A model generated the notes under the pieces. The model was not told the origin of the DNA, did not search any database, and saw only the letters and a list, made by a program, of their open reading frames with translations. Positions 15,879-24,208 of a stretch of DNA of 64,000 nucleotides are shown here, piece after piece. The number at the start of each line of letters is the position of its first letter. Position 1 is the first letter of the stretch. Location: NCBI GenBank assembly GCA_018335755.1, contig JAGXRK010000011.1, forward strand, positions 124,001 to 188,000, given 5' to 3'. Made by a program: the position numbers and the translations under genes. This stretch comes from Ignavibacterium sp. Its GTDB lineage: Bacteria > Bacteroidota > Ignavibacteria > Ignavibacteriales > Ignavibacteriaceae.

Positions 15879-17414
15879 ATGAATCGTTTATTTTATCTTT
15901 TTATTTTACTAATCAGTCTTGCATTCTATAATCAAAGCATATATGCTCAAATGGGTGGGCATTATGGATGCGGATATTTAAACCCTGATTCACTCGAGGT
16001 AGTAACAGTAACAGGAACTGCTATTGTGGATACCATTACAATGATGCATCCGATTTATTACATTGATACTAATGGCAATGGAGAAGCAGACTATTTTCTT
16101 AATTTTGGTCCTTTTTGGTATGAGCCAGATAGTAGTAATGCGACACGGCCAAATAATGGCGATGTTATAACAATAAAAGGTGGCTTGCACGAAAACAATA
16201 TGATGAATGAACCGATGATTGTTGTATATGAAATTAATGGAGAATTCTGGCGTGATCCTATTGATGCTTTTTGGAATAATATGGGACATTATTCGCATGC
16301 AGGTGGGCATAATGGCGGCGGTTGTAACGGCTATTCTTGGGGATGGACAAATGATACACTACAAACAATATCACTTGAAGGAACAGCTTTGGTTGACACA
16401 ACCTTTATGATGGAAATGTTTTATCTTGATGTTGATAATGACGGATTACCAGATTACTTCTTGAATTTTGGTCCTCCCTGGTATGAGCCTACTTCAGGAT
16501 CAACACGTCCAAATGATGGAGATCAAATTACAATTGTAGGAGGAAAATTGGAACGTGAATTTCTGCCAATGGTATTGGTTTATGAAATAAATGGTCTGGT
16601 ATGGTTTGATTCAACTTTATTTGGGGGTACATTCGGTGGCGGATGGTGCCAAAGATATATGACTAATCCCGTGCAAATTCATTCAGTTTTTAATGGCGGG
16701 AATTGGATGACAATGTATCCCGGTTGGCATGGTGGCGGAATGATGAATCCGAACTCAATTTTCTGCCAGATGCTTGAATTATACCCGAATAATATTCCAT
16801 TTGCAGAAAATGAAAATATATTAGCAGGATATGAAATCGGTATTTACAATCCTCAAGGGCAGAATATGATGTGGGGACAAGGTGGTTGTGGCGGAATGAT
16901 GAACTTTAATAATAATATTGATTACCAATTCCAGTATAATGATATTCAATTACAGGGTTATAATATTGATGAATCAACGATCCATGTAAAATACTGGAAC
17001 CAGAATAACCAGAATTGGGTAACACTTAATGATGCTGTTATAAATACAACGAATAACACTGTGAGTTTTTCATCAGATGTTGCAAGTAATTATATAATAC
17101 TCACTGGTAATCAGGTGACCGGTGTTAATCCGGAAGGTGATCTCGTAGTAGGAGGATATACTCTTATGCAAAATTATCCCAATCCCTTCAACCCTGCTAC
17201 GACAATTGATTTTGTAGTTGAGGAAAGTTCAACTATTACTTTATCAATATATAATGCTTTAGGCCAGAAAGTAACTCAATTATTAAACGGACAAATGCCT
17301 GCAGGTGTCCATTCAGTAAACTTTAATGCGGCGGGTCTGTCATCTGGTACATACTTTTATGAGTTGAGAGTAAATGGGCAAAGCCTTGTTAGAAAGATGA
17401 ACCTTTTAAAATAA
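15879..17414 (+). CDS. Secreted protein with two repeats and T9SS sorting domain
   Basis: A 511-residue exported protein. A signal peptide (ending YAQ, residue 24) is followed by two repeats of about 90 residues, each with a 'TGTAIVDT'/'EGTALVDT' start, the motif DYFLNFGP-x-WYEP, a TRPN-GD-ITI element and VYEING. A Gly/Met/His-rich linker (GWHGGGMMNPN, WGQGGCGGMMN) and a further domain follow, and the last 80 residues are a type A type IX sorting domain starting NYPNPFNPATTIDF. The His- and Met-rich parts could bind copper. It precedes a multicopper oxidase gene that has the same kind of C-terminus. Confidence 0.85.
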   Translation: MNRLFYLFILLISLAFYNQSIYAQMGGHYGCGYLNPDSLEVVTVTGTAIVDTITMMHPIYYIDTNGNGEADYFLNFGPFWYEPDSSNATRPNNGDVITIKGGLHENNMMNEPMIVVYEINGEFWRDPIDAFWNNMGHYSHAGGHNGGGCNGYSWGWTNDTLQTISLEGTALVDTTFMMEMFYLDVDNDGLPDYFLNFGPPWYEPTSGSTRPNDGDQITIVGGKLEREFLPMVLVYEINGLVWFDSTLFGGTFGGGWCQRYMTNPVQIHSVFNGGNWMTMYPGWHGGGMMNPNSIFCQMLELYPNNIPFAENENILAGYEIGIYNPQGQNMMWGQGGCGGMMNFNNNIDYQFQYNDIQLQGYNIDESTIHVKYWNQNNQNWVTLNDAVINTTNNTVSFSSDVASNYIILTGNQVTGVNPEGDLVVGGYTLMQNYPNPFNPATTIDFVVEESSTITLSIYNALGQKVTQLLNGQMPAGVHSVNFNAAGLSSGTYFYELRVNGQSLVRKMNLLK

Positions 17415-17435
17415 AATTCAACTTCTTTTTATACA

Positions 17436-17464
17436 CACCGGACTAAGATTTACTCAGTCCGGTG
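17436..17464 (+). terminator. Hairpin after T9SS protein gene
   Basis: CACCGGACT at 17436-17444 and AGTCCGGTG at 17456-17464 form a perfect 9-bp stem with an 11-base loop, 21 bases after the stop. The downstream CGTTTATATT is a poor T-run, so termination is plausible but not certain. Confidence 0.65.
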
Positions 17465-17626
17465 CGTTTATATTCAGCAATTTACTGTTTCTTAATTCTT
17501 AGTTTTACTTAATTTATTAGCATTGTTAAAGTGAGTAAAAAGTATTTATTAAATATTAGATTGGTTGTGATTTTATTTGTATAGTAAAAAAACTTTAATA
17601 TTCAGTTAATATTTGGGAAATTAATA

Positions 17627-19336
17627 ATGAAACGACGAGACTTTATTATTAAATCTGCCTTGGCTGGTGCAGCTTTATCAGCATATCAAATCTTACCATT
17701 TGGTGGAATGAAAAAAGTAAATGGTGTTGGAAATACATTGCGTTTTCCACCAGAGCTGCAGCAAGGTGAATCATTAATATTTAATTCCTCAAATGTGGAA
17801 GTATGGCCAGGAACAACGACACAAGTTTTGTCATTAAATAATTCTTATCCTTGTCCAACTATAAGGGTGCAGAAAGGTGATGATTTTTCTGTATTATTTG
17901 AGAATCAGTATACTGAGGAAGCTACTATTCACTGGCACGGATTGCTTGTCCCGGAGTTAATGGATGGACAACCTAAAGATGCTATTCTTCCGGGAAACAG
18001 TTATACTTACTCATTTCCAGTTTTTCAAAGGGCTGGAACATACTTTTATCATTCTCATGCTCATCATCTTACTGCAAAACACGTTTACAAAGGTTACGCA
18101 GGATTTTTTATTGTAGAGGATGATAATGAACTTCAATATGGTCTTCCCACTGGAGAATATGATATTCCTTTATTAATTCAAGACAGACATTCGATCTATC
18201 AACCTCAATTTAACTATTCCCCAAGTAACATGGATAGAATGCTAGGATACCTTGGGGATGTTCCGCTCGTTAATGGAACTCCCGAAGCTTTTTTTGAAGT
18301 TCAGAGAACTCTTTACAGATTTAGATTGTTAAACGGATCGAATGCAAGAGTTTATAAAATAGCTTTTTCAGATAATTCACCTTTCTGGGTTTTGGCAACT
18401 GATGGAGGACTAAAGGATGAAGCTGTTCAAATGAACAGTGTTTATCTGTCCCCAGGTGAGAGATTAGATATACTTTTTAATTTCAATCCTTATGCTATTG
18501 GAAATTCAATAACTCTTCAATCACAAAACTTTAGCGGAGTTGGAACTCAAGGAACACAGATGGATCTTTTAAGATTTGATATCATAGGCGACTTATCTTC
18601 AGGCGGAATAGTTCCACAAAATCTTGCACCAATTAATTATTATGATATTAATGATATAACAGGAACACGCACATTTACTTTAAGTCAGGGAATGATGGGG
18701 AATGGAATGCATCGGATAAATGGATTAACTTACGATATGAACAGGATAGATGAGAATATTCCATACGATAAATTAGAGGAATGGAAGTTTATAAATACCA
18801 CAAATAACTTTCATCCAATGCATGTGCACGGTGTGATGTTTCAGGTTCATTCCAGAAACGGGAATACGAATCTTTCTCCGAATGATAGAGGCTGGAAAGA
18901 TACAGTGCTCGTAAATCCGAATGAGACTGTAAGTGTTCTGGCAAAGTTTAATGATTATTCAGGAATTTATTTACTGCACTGCCATAATCTTGAGCACGAA
19001 GATGACGGGATGATGCTGAATATTAAAATTGATGCACCAACTAATGTTGAAGATGAAAAGGCTCGGCCAGATACATTTGAACTTAATCAGAACTATCCTA
19101 ATCCGTTTAATTCTTCAACAAAAATTTCGTATAGACTTAACAATCCAAGTCAGAATGTTACACTTTCAATCTATGATGTTAATGGAAATCTAGTTGAAAA
19201 ATTATTTGATGGAGTTCAATCCGCCGGTGCTCATACCATAAATTGGAATGCATCAAAATATTCAAGCGGAACATATTTTGGGAGGGTGATTGTTGACGGG
19301 CTGATAAAAATAATTAAGTTAGTTTATCTGAAATGA
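17627..19336 (+). CDS. Tat-type multicopper oxidase with T9SS sorting domain
   Basis: A 569-residue multicopper oxidase (CueO/bilirubin-oxidase/spore-coat type), probably oxidising Cu(I). The N-terminus MKRRDFIIKSALAGAAL is a twin-arginine signal. The copper ligands are visible: HWHG near residue 104, HSHAHH, HPMHVHG near 397 and HCHNLEHEDDGMM near 449. The last 80 residues are a type IX sorting domain ('ELNQNYPNPFNSSTKISYRL' ending LVYLK). It thus combines Tat export across the inner membrane with T9SS export through the outer membrane. It starts 212 bases after the T9SS protein gene, after a hairpin. Confidence 0.93.
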   Translation: MKRRDFIIKSALAGAALSAYQILPFGGMKKVNGVGNTLRFPPELQQGESLIFNSSNVEVWPGTTTQVLSLNNSYPCPTIRVQKGDDFSVLFENQYTEEATIHWHGLLVPELMDGQPKDAILPGNSYTYSFPVFQRAGTYFYHSHAHHLTAKHVYKGYAGFFIVEDDNELQYGLPTGEYDIPLLIQDRHSIYQPQFNYSPSNMDRMLGYLGDVPLVNGTPEAFFEVQRTLYRFRLLNGSNARVYKIAFSDNSPFWVLATDGGLKDEAVQMNSVYLSPGERLDILFNFNPYAIGNSITLQSQNFSGVGTQGTQMDLLRFDIIGDLSSGGIVPQNLAPINYYDINDITGTRTFTLSQGMMGNGMHRINGLTYDMNRIDENIPYDKLEEWKFINTTNNFHPMHVHGVMFQVHSRNGNTNLSPNDRGWKDTVLVNPNETVSVLAKFNDYSGIYLLHCHNLEHEDDGMMLNIKIDAPTNVEDEKARPDTFELNQNYPNPFNSSTKISYRLNNPSQNVTLSIYDVNGNLVEKLFDGVQSAGAHTINWNASKYSSGTYFGRVIVDGLIKIIKLVYLK

Positions 19337-19368
19337 TAATTGTACACGTTAAAAATTAAAATATTGCA

Positions 19369-19421
19369 ATCTCCTTTCTAAGAATTAATTATTTACCAAA
19401 ATAATTTAATTAAAAGGAGAT
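19369..19421. terminator. Bidirectional terminator between convergent genes
   Basis: ATCTCCTTT (19369-19377) pairs with AAAGGAGAT (19413-19421), and inside, AATTATTT (19387-19394) pairs with AAATAATT (19399-19406) around ACCA. It sits where the multicopper oxidase and the response regulator gene meet, and overlaps the latter's stop codon. Confidence 0.7.
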
Positions 19422-20836
19422 AGCTTATAAGTTTCAATTTTGCTATAAAGAGTTGGTAATGAAATACCTAAAATTTTATGTGCTTTGTTTTTATCCCATT
19501 TAACAGCATCAAGAATTTTTTTTATGTGGTGCATTTCATTTTCTGATAGAGTTATAAATTTAACTTCCTCATCTTTCATTTCAACAAGTTCTGGTTTTCT
19601 TAAAAGTAAATTTTCTTTATTTAATATATCGTCGCTTGAAAGAACCACGGCTTGCATCAAAGTGTTTTCTAGTTCCCTAACATTACCAACCCAATAATGA
19701 TTCTCCAGCATCGCCATAGATTCTTTGGGAACCTTTGTCACATTTTTATGAAGTTCTTTATTGATTTTTGCAAGAAAATGACTTACCAATAAAGGGATGT
19801 CTTCCAATCGTTCACGGAGCGGCGGTAGATTAATTGATACAACTTTTAACCGGAAGTATAGATCTTCTCTAAATTTTCCATCCTGAACGAGCTGGTGTAA
19901 ATCTTTATTAGTAGCAGCTATTATTCTCGCTTTCATTGGAATTAAAGTTTCACCTCCTACTCGTTCAAATTCTTTCTGTTGCAGAACCCTAAGCAGTTGC
20001 ACTTGAAGGTTTGGAGATATTTCAGAAATCTCATCAAGAAAAATTGTTCCTTTATCGGCAAGTTCGAATTTACCTTTCTTATCTCTTATCGAACCAGTGA
20101 ATGAACCTTTTACATGCCCAAATAATTCGCTTTCTAATAAAGACTCAGTTAATGCTGTACAATTAACAGGTATAAATGGATTATCTTTTGTGATTCCGCT
20201 ATAGTGAATGGCTCTTGCAACTAATTCTTTCCCGGTGCCGCTTTCACCTTCAATAAGAACAGTGACACGGCTCGATGATGTCTGACCTATCTTTTTATAA
20301 ACCCCTTTCATTGAGCTGGCTTTGCCAATTAGAGTATTTTCTAACTTGTATTGTTCAGTTTCATCAGATATAAAAGAATCTAGCTTTTCACTCATCCTTT
20401 TATTCTCAAGTGCACGGTTAATAGTGATTTTAAGTTTATCAATCTCGAGCGGTTTATCAATATAATCATAAGCACCCTGCTGCATTGCTTTAACTGTGCT
20501 GTGCATATCATCAAAAGCGGTCATCATTATAACGTGAATATGACTATCTATTTCTTTCACTTTTTTCAATACTTCAAATCCATCTGCTTCAGGCATTTTA
20601 ATGTCGGTTATCACTAAATCCGGAAGTTCTATTTTAGCAATTTCAATTCCCTTAAGACCATTCTCGGCCGAATAGACTTCATAATTCAATTTCTTAAGAT
20701 AATTCGAAAGGGTCTTCCTTATTGATTGATCATCATCTATTACCAAAATTTTATTCTCTTGGTTCTGCGGTTTTATTTCACTCAAAATTTTCTTCTTTCT
20801 TGAAAGTATTTGTTCTACTAATATTTTCTGATTCAC
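19406..20836 (-). CDS. Sigma-54-dependent response regulator (NtrC/ZraR family)
   Basis: A response regulator that activates RpoN promoters. Domains: receiver with acidic pair VIDDDQ and phosphorylated Asp78 (VITDIKMP); AAA+ domain with Walker A GESGTGKE, the sigma-54 contact loop GSFTGS in place of GAFTGA, and Walker B 'GTIFLDEI'; a C-terminal Fis-type helix-turn-helix (HHIKKILDAVKWDKNKAHKI, LGISLPTLYSKI). With the ATG at 20836 it overlaps the kinase gene by 59 bases; a TTG at 20785 gives a stop-start overlap and is a good alternative start. It probably drives the sigma-54 promoters at 23058, 28672, 35587 and 41815. Confidence 0.93.
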   Translation of the reverse strand: MNQKILVEQILSRKKKILSEIKPQNQENKILVIDDDQSIRKTLSNYLKKLNYEVYSAENGLKGIEIAKIELPDLVITDIKMPEADGFEVLKKVKEIDSHIHVIMMTAFDDMHSTVKAMQQGAYDYIDKPLEIDKLKITINRALENKRMSEKLDSFISDETEQYKLENTLIGKASSMKGVYKKIGQTSSSRVTVLIEGESGTGKELVARAIHYSGITKDNPFIPVNCTALTESLLESELFGHVKGSFTGSIRDKKGKFELADKGTIFLDEISEISPNLQVQLLRVLQQKEFERVGGETLIPMKARIIAATNKDLHQLVQDGKFREDLYFRLKVVSINLPPLRERLEDIPLLVSHFLAKINKELHKNVTKVPKESMAMLENHYWVGNVRELENTLMQAVVLSSDDILNKENLLLRKPELVEMKDEEVKFITLSENEMHHIKKILDAVKWDKNKAHKILGISLPTLYSKIETYKLSPFN

Positions 20837-22970
20837 TTAGTGCTAATATAATTTCAAATATAGTTTTTCCTTGTTCGGACGGTACTACCCGAATGGTTCC
20901 TTTGTGTTGTTCAATGATTTTTTGTGCAACTGATAAACCCAGTCCAGTACCGGAAGATTTAGTGGTAAAAAACGGTTCAAATATTTTTGTACCTACACTT
21001 ATTCCGCTTCCGCTGTCAGTTACGAAAATTTTAATATTGTTAAGTGCTTCATCAATAACTGATGTTAATTCTATTCTGCCATTGTTGTTTACTGCTTCAA
21101 TTGAATTATCAATTAAATTTAAAAATACTTGCATCAGTTTGTACTTGTCCGCGTAAAGATCAATTTTATCTACATTATTAATAAAAGAAATGCTCTTAGT
21201 TTTTAGTTTATTAAGAAATTGGGATTGTATATTGTCTATCAAATCGAATAGATTAAACACTGAATAATCTAACTCCATTTGTCTTGAAAACTGTAGTACA
21301 TCTTTAACTAAATTATTTAATCTATTTATTTCCGTCTGAATAATTGCCAGGTTTTCTTTTTCTTCAGCATTTAGTTGAAGATCTTCTGCAATAATATCTG
21401 CATTCATTTTAATAGATGTTAAAGGAGTTTTAATCTCGTGAGCAAGTACTGCCGCCATCTTACCGAGTGCAGCAAGTTTTTCAGAATTAACTAATTGTTC
21501 TTCAAGTTTTTTTTGTTCTGTAACATCAACCTCGACAAATAAAAATCCATTAAATTTATTCCCGGCTAAAGATGGCGTAACAGATATTAAAAGAACTTTT
21601 CCGTTATAATTTAATTCACCTCTAAACTTTGAATAAAGTTGGAGTTCATTTTTAATCATTTTAAAATATTCATTTTGCACATCTTTAAACTGAACGTTAA
21701 TTATACTCTTATTCAATATTTCGTTTCTGTCTTTTCCAACTATTTCTGAAAACTGAAGATTAAGCTCAATAATTGTAAACTCTTGATCTACAATTGCAAT
21801 AGCTGCAGAAGATTTTTCAAATGCATTTAGCAATAGAGATATTCGTTCCTCTTTGATCTTCAATTCTATAGAATTATTTTCTAATGTTCCAGACATTTTA
21901 TTAAACGCTTCTGTTAATTCACCAAACTCATCATTAGAAGAAAACTCAATCTTTGTACCATAATTGCCTTTTTCTATTTCGTAAGTTTTATTCTTTAGCA
22001 TTTGCAAAGGATTGGAAATAATTTTTACTACAATAAACGCAATACTTACACTTACAATCAATCCACTAAAAACACTTATCCAAAAAAATCTATGAAGTTC
22101 ACGATTGGTTTCAGGTTGAAATAAAAATCTGACTATTGGTATTTGAATCAATAGAATAATTATAGGTACAATAATCAAGGAACTCAGAATGATTTTTTTG
22201 GAAATACTGAAATTATGGATTTTCTGCATTGATACCTGGAACAAATCGTGTCTGCTTACTGCTATTGTAGTAAACAGTATTACACCCACCAAAAATGACA
22301 AGGGACTCATTTCAACTAGGTAATAAAATCCAAGATACCAAGGAAGAAATAATCCAAATATAAATGAGGCAAGGATAGTAATAATCAGACCTATAAATAA
22401 TAAAAGAATTTGTTTCTTTTTATTTAAATCTTCTTCAGTATTATATCTGCTGACCAGCCAATAAAAGTTTAATGCTATCAGAAAAGCATACCATAGTAAA
22501 AATAAAGGATATGCCGAAGAATAATGGACTTCAAAGAATTTATCGTGAGCATGGGACTCTTCGATTAGATATCCACCCCATACTAAACCCAAAATAATTA
22601 CGGAAGGGGCTATTATTAGCAAACTTCTGGAAATCCCAATTCTGCGAGGTTCAGGAAAATTCCAGGTAAAAAAAGTAATGGTCACAATAATCATAAGTAA
22701 AAATGAATGGCAGGAATTATCCAATATTGTAACATTTGATGAATGCATTATTAGAAAATGAAAAGCGTGAGATATTAAATAACCAATTACCAGCAGCAGG
22801 ATAAGGATGAATAGTCTGCTTTTAATCGATTCGTGATTTCTTGAATAAATAATTATGATCAATCCGATAGAAGCAAGTAAGGTTGCTAGTAGAAAAATTG
22901 TCTGGGTTAAATCCAGATCAAAGATTGAATGTGTTAATAACATTGCTGTGTTGTTTTTTGTAGGTATCAT
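20778..22970 (-). CDS. Membrane sensor histidine kinase with 7TM, HAMP and PAS
   Basis: A 730-residue sensor kinase paired with the downstream regulator. The N-terminal 245 residues form about seven membrane helices with no large periplasmic domain. Two more helices (about 255-320) lead to HAMP (about 325-375), PAS (about 390-490), HisKA with the phospho-His511 in AHEIKTPL, and a HATPase_c domain with 'DSGSGISVGTKIFEPFFTTK' and GTGLGLS. A signal may be sensed within the membrane; HAHDKFFEVHY in the N-terminal part could bind metal. The partner's divergent promoter region is at 22981-23071. Confidence 0.9.
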   Translation of the reverse strand: MIPTKNNTAMLLTHSIFDLDLTQTIFLLATLLASIGLIIIIYSRNHESIKSRLFILILLLVIGYLISHAFHFLIMHSSNVTILDNSCHSFLLMIIVTITFFTWNFPEPRRIGISRSLLIIAPSVIILGLVWGGYLIEESHAHDKFFEVHYSSAYPLFLLWYAFLIALNFYWLVSRYNTEEDLNKKKQILLLFIGLIITILASFIFGLFLPWYLGFYYLVEMSPLSFLVGVILFTTIAVSRHDLFQVSMQKIHNFSISKKIILSSLIIVPIIILLIQIPIVRFLFQPETNRELHRFFWISVFSGLIVSVSIAFIVVKIISNPLQMLKNKTYEIEKGNYGTKIEFSSNDEFGELTEAFNKMSGTLENNSIELKIKEERISLLLNAFEKSSAAIAIVDQEFTIIELNLQFSEIVGKDRNEILNKSIINVQFKDVQNEYFKMIKNELQLYSKFRGELNYNGKVLLISVTPSLAGNKFNGFLFVEVDVTEQKKLEEQLVNSEKLAALGKMAAVLAHEIKTPLTSIKMNADIIAEDLQLNAEEKENLAIIQTEINRLNNLVKDVLQFSRQMELDYSVFNLFDLIDNIQSQFLNKLKTKSISFINNVDKIDLYADKYKLMQVFLNLIDNSIEAVNNNGRIELTSVIDEALNNIKIFVTDSGSGISVGTKIFEPFFTTKSSGTGLGLSVAQKIIEQHKGTIRVVPSEQGKTIFEIILALSESENISRTNTFKKEENFE

Positions 22971-22980
22971 TATTAAATAT

Positions 22981-23071
22981 CTTAAAAATCCTTAAACTTC
23001 TTAAATTATAATCTGGTCTTACATCCTCTTAATTGCTTCTTTCCTGAATTTATAAAGGGCACATATATTGC
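22981..23071 (+). promoter_or_regulatory. Sigma-54 promoter with three phased CTTAAA boxes
   Basis: CTTAAA starts at 22981, 22991 and 23000. The -24 element GGGCAC has its GG at 23058-23059, and after exactly ten bases the GC of TTGC follows at 23070-23071, which is the GG-N10-GC rule for RpoN. The last hexamer begins 58 bases before the GG. Transcription should start about 23083, upstream of the YHS gene at 23119. The activator and kinase genes point the other way from the same gap. Confidence 0.75.
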
Positions 23072-23118
23072 GTCTCCTTTTATTGTAAGTCCTAAAAATA
23101 AAGTAATAAGGAACAAAT

Positions 23119-23292
23119 ATGAAGAACAATACTAAATCACTTCGCGATCCCGTATGTAAAAAGAAAGTCAATCCTAACAAAGCATACGCAAAAGTAAAAT
23201 ATGGGAAAGAGATTTACTACTTATGTTGCCCACTTTGCCAGGCGGAGTTTGAAAAAGATCCTGATAAGTTTATTAATAATTTAAAAAAGTAA
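23119..23292 (+). CDS. YHS-domain protein, 57 aa
   Basis: A 57-residue cytoplasmic protein consisting of a YHS domain: 'LRDPVCKKKVNPNKAYAKVK' then 'EIYYLCCPLCQAEFEKDPDK'. YHS/TRASH domains bind metal ions through the cysteines; in this family they often accompany CopA. AAGGAAC lies 8 bases before the ATG. It is the first gene after the sigma-54 promoter, followed after 20 bases by the DUF5676 gene. Confidence 0.8.
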   Translation: MKNNTKSLRDPVCKKKVNPNKAYAKVKYGKEIYYLCCPLCQAEFEKDPDKFINNLKK

Positions 23293-23312
23293 CATTTTCC
23301 TTGGAGTTTGAA

Positions 23313-24194
23313 ATGAAAAAATTAGAACCTTATCCAATAGCAAGTGCACTTTTCTACATATTTACTATTTTATATGTAGTATGTATTGGGGTCAAGCTTA
23401 TTCTAATAAGTGTAGGTATAGAAGGATTTTGGCATATGCACAAAATTTGGGTCCTGATATTGCCGGGATTTAATGGTCTAGATTCTCTTAGTATTTTAAT
23501 TGGACTGGTTGAAGTATCGCTGGGATCGTATTTAGTCGGTTATATAATTGTGCCTGTATATAATTTTTTGACAAGAAAGAAAGTAAGTGAACATAAGATA
23601 GAAGTGAAGCCAGTCATACTGAGATTCAAAACTCTTTTTGTAACATTAACTGTTTATGCTTCAATACTCTTAACTCTTTGCCTAATATATGATTTATTTG
23701 TGCCCTCCGAATATCAAATGCTTTCCTTATGGAAATTGCTGATTCCTGGCTTTACCGGTTTGAATTTAATGAGCTATATAGTTGGATTAGGTGCAATAGC
23801 AATTTACAGCGCATACACATCATTTATCTTTTCTAAAACACTTAATTTCTTTGAGAATTCTGAATTAAAAAAAAACAACAATAATACAGTCCAGAAAATC
23901 AAAGTATTGGAAGAGACAAAATCTACGGGTGTTAGAAAAAAATACAGCTCAAAATATTTTGGTATTGCTGCAGGAATCTTCTTCGCAATTCTTTTCATTC
24001 TTATAGCAATAAATATGTTTTTTTCAGGTGAAGATTATATCGTTTTTATCAAGCCTTTTATCCCTTTCTTCAATTCCGTTAATGCATTAAATATTATTGG
24101 AGGAATAACTGTTTCATTTTTGTGGGGATGGTTTTTGGGTTACTTCTTTTTGAATGTTTACCATTGGTTTGATAAGAGATTTAATTCTAACTAA
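23313..24194 (+). CDS. Triple DUF5676-like membrane protein
   Basis: A 293-residue membrane protein. The ATG at 23313 has GGAG 8 bases upstream. It contains three repeats of one unit of about 80 residues: two membrane helices, a loop with 'LPGFNGLDSLSILIGLVEVS', 'IPGFTGLNLMSYIVGLGAIA' or 'IPFFNSVNALNIIGGITVSF', and then a Tyr-Asn/His-rich end such as VPVYNFL. The small 84-residue protein at 29336 is one such unit by itself. The DUF5676 name is from recall of the unit's shape. Function unknown; all copies sit in metal operons here. Confidence 0.7.
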   Translation: MKKLEPYPIASALFYIFTILYVVCIGVKLILISVGIEGFWHMHKIWVLILPGFNGLDSLSILIGLVEVSLGSYLVGYIIVPVYNFLTRKKVSEHKIEVKPVILRFKTLFVTLTVYASILLTLCLIYDLFVPSEYQMLSLWKLLIPGFTGLNLMSYIVGLGAIAIYSAYTSFIFSKTLNFFENSELKKNNNNTVQKIKVLEETKSTGVRKKYSSKYFGIAAGIFFAILFILIAINMFFSGEDYIVFIKPFIPFFNSVNALNIIGGITVSFLWGWFLGYFFLNVYHWFDKRFNSN

Positions 24195-24208
24195 ACAGTA
24201 AATCTGCA

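Noticed and set aside
17491..17576. CTTAAT/CTTAGT boxes followed by TTGGTTG before the multicopper oxidase gene as a further sigma-54 site
   Set aside because: The box spacing is 7 and 10, the distance to GG is 55, and there is no GC after ten bases; too far from the pattern.
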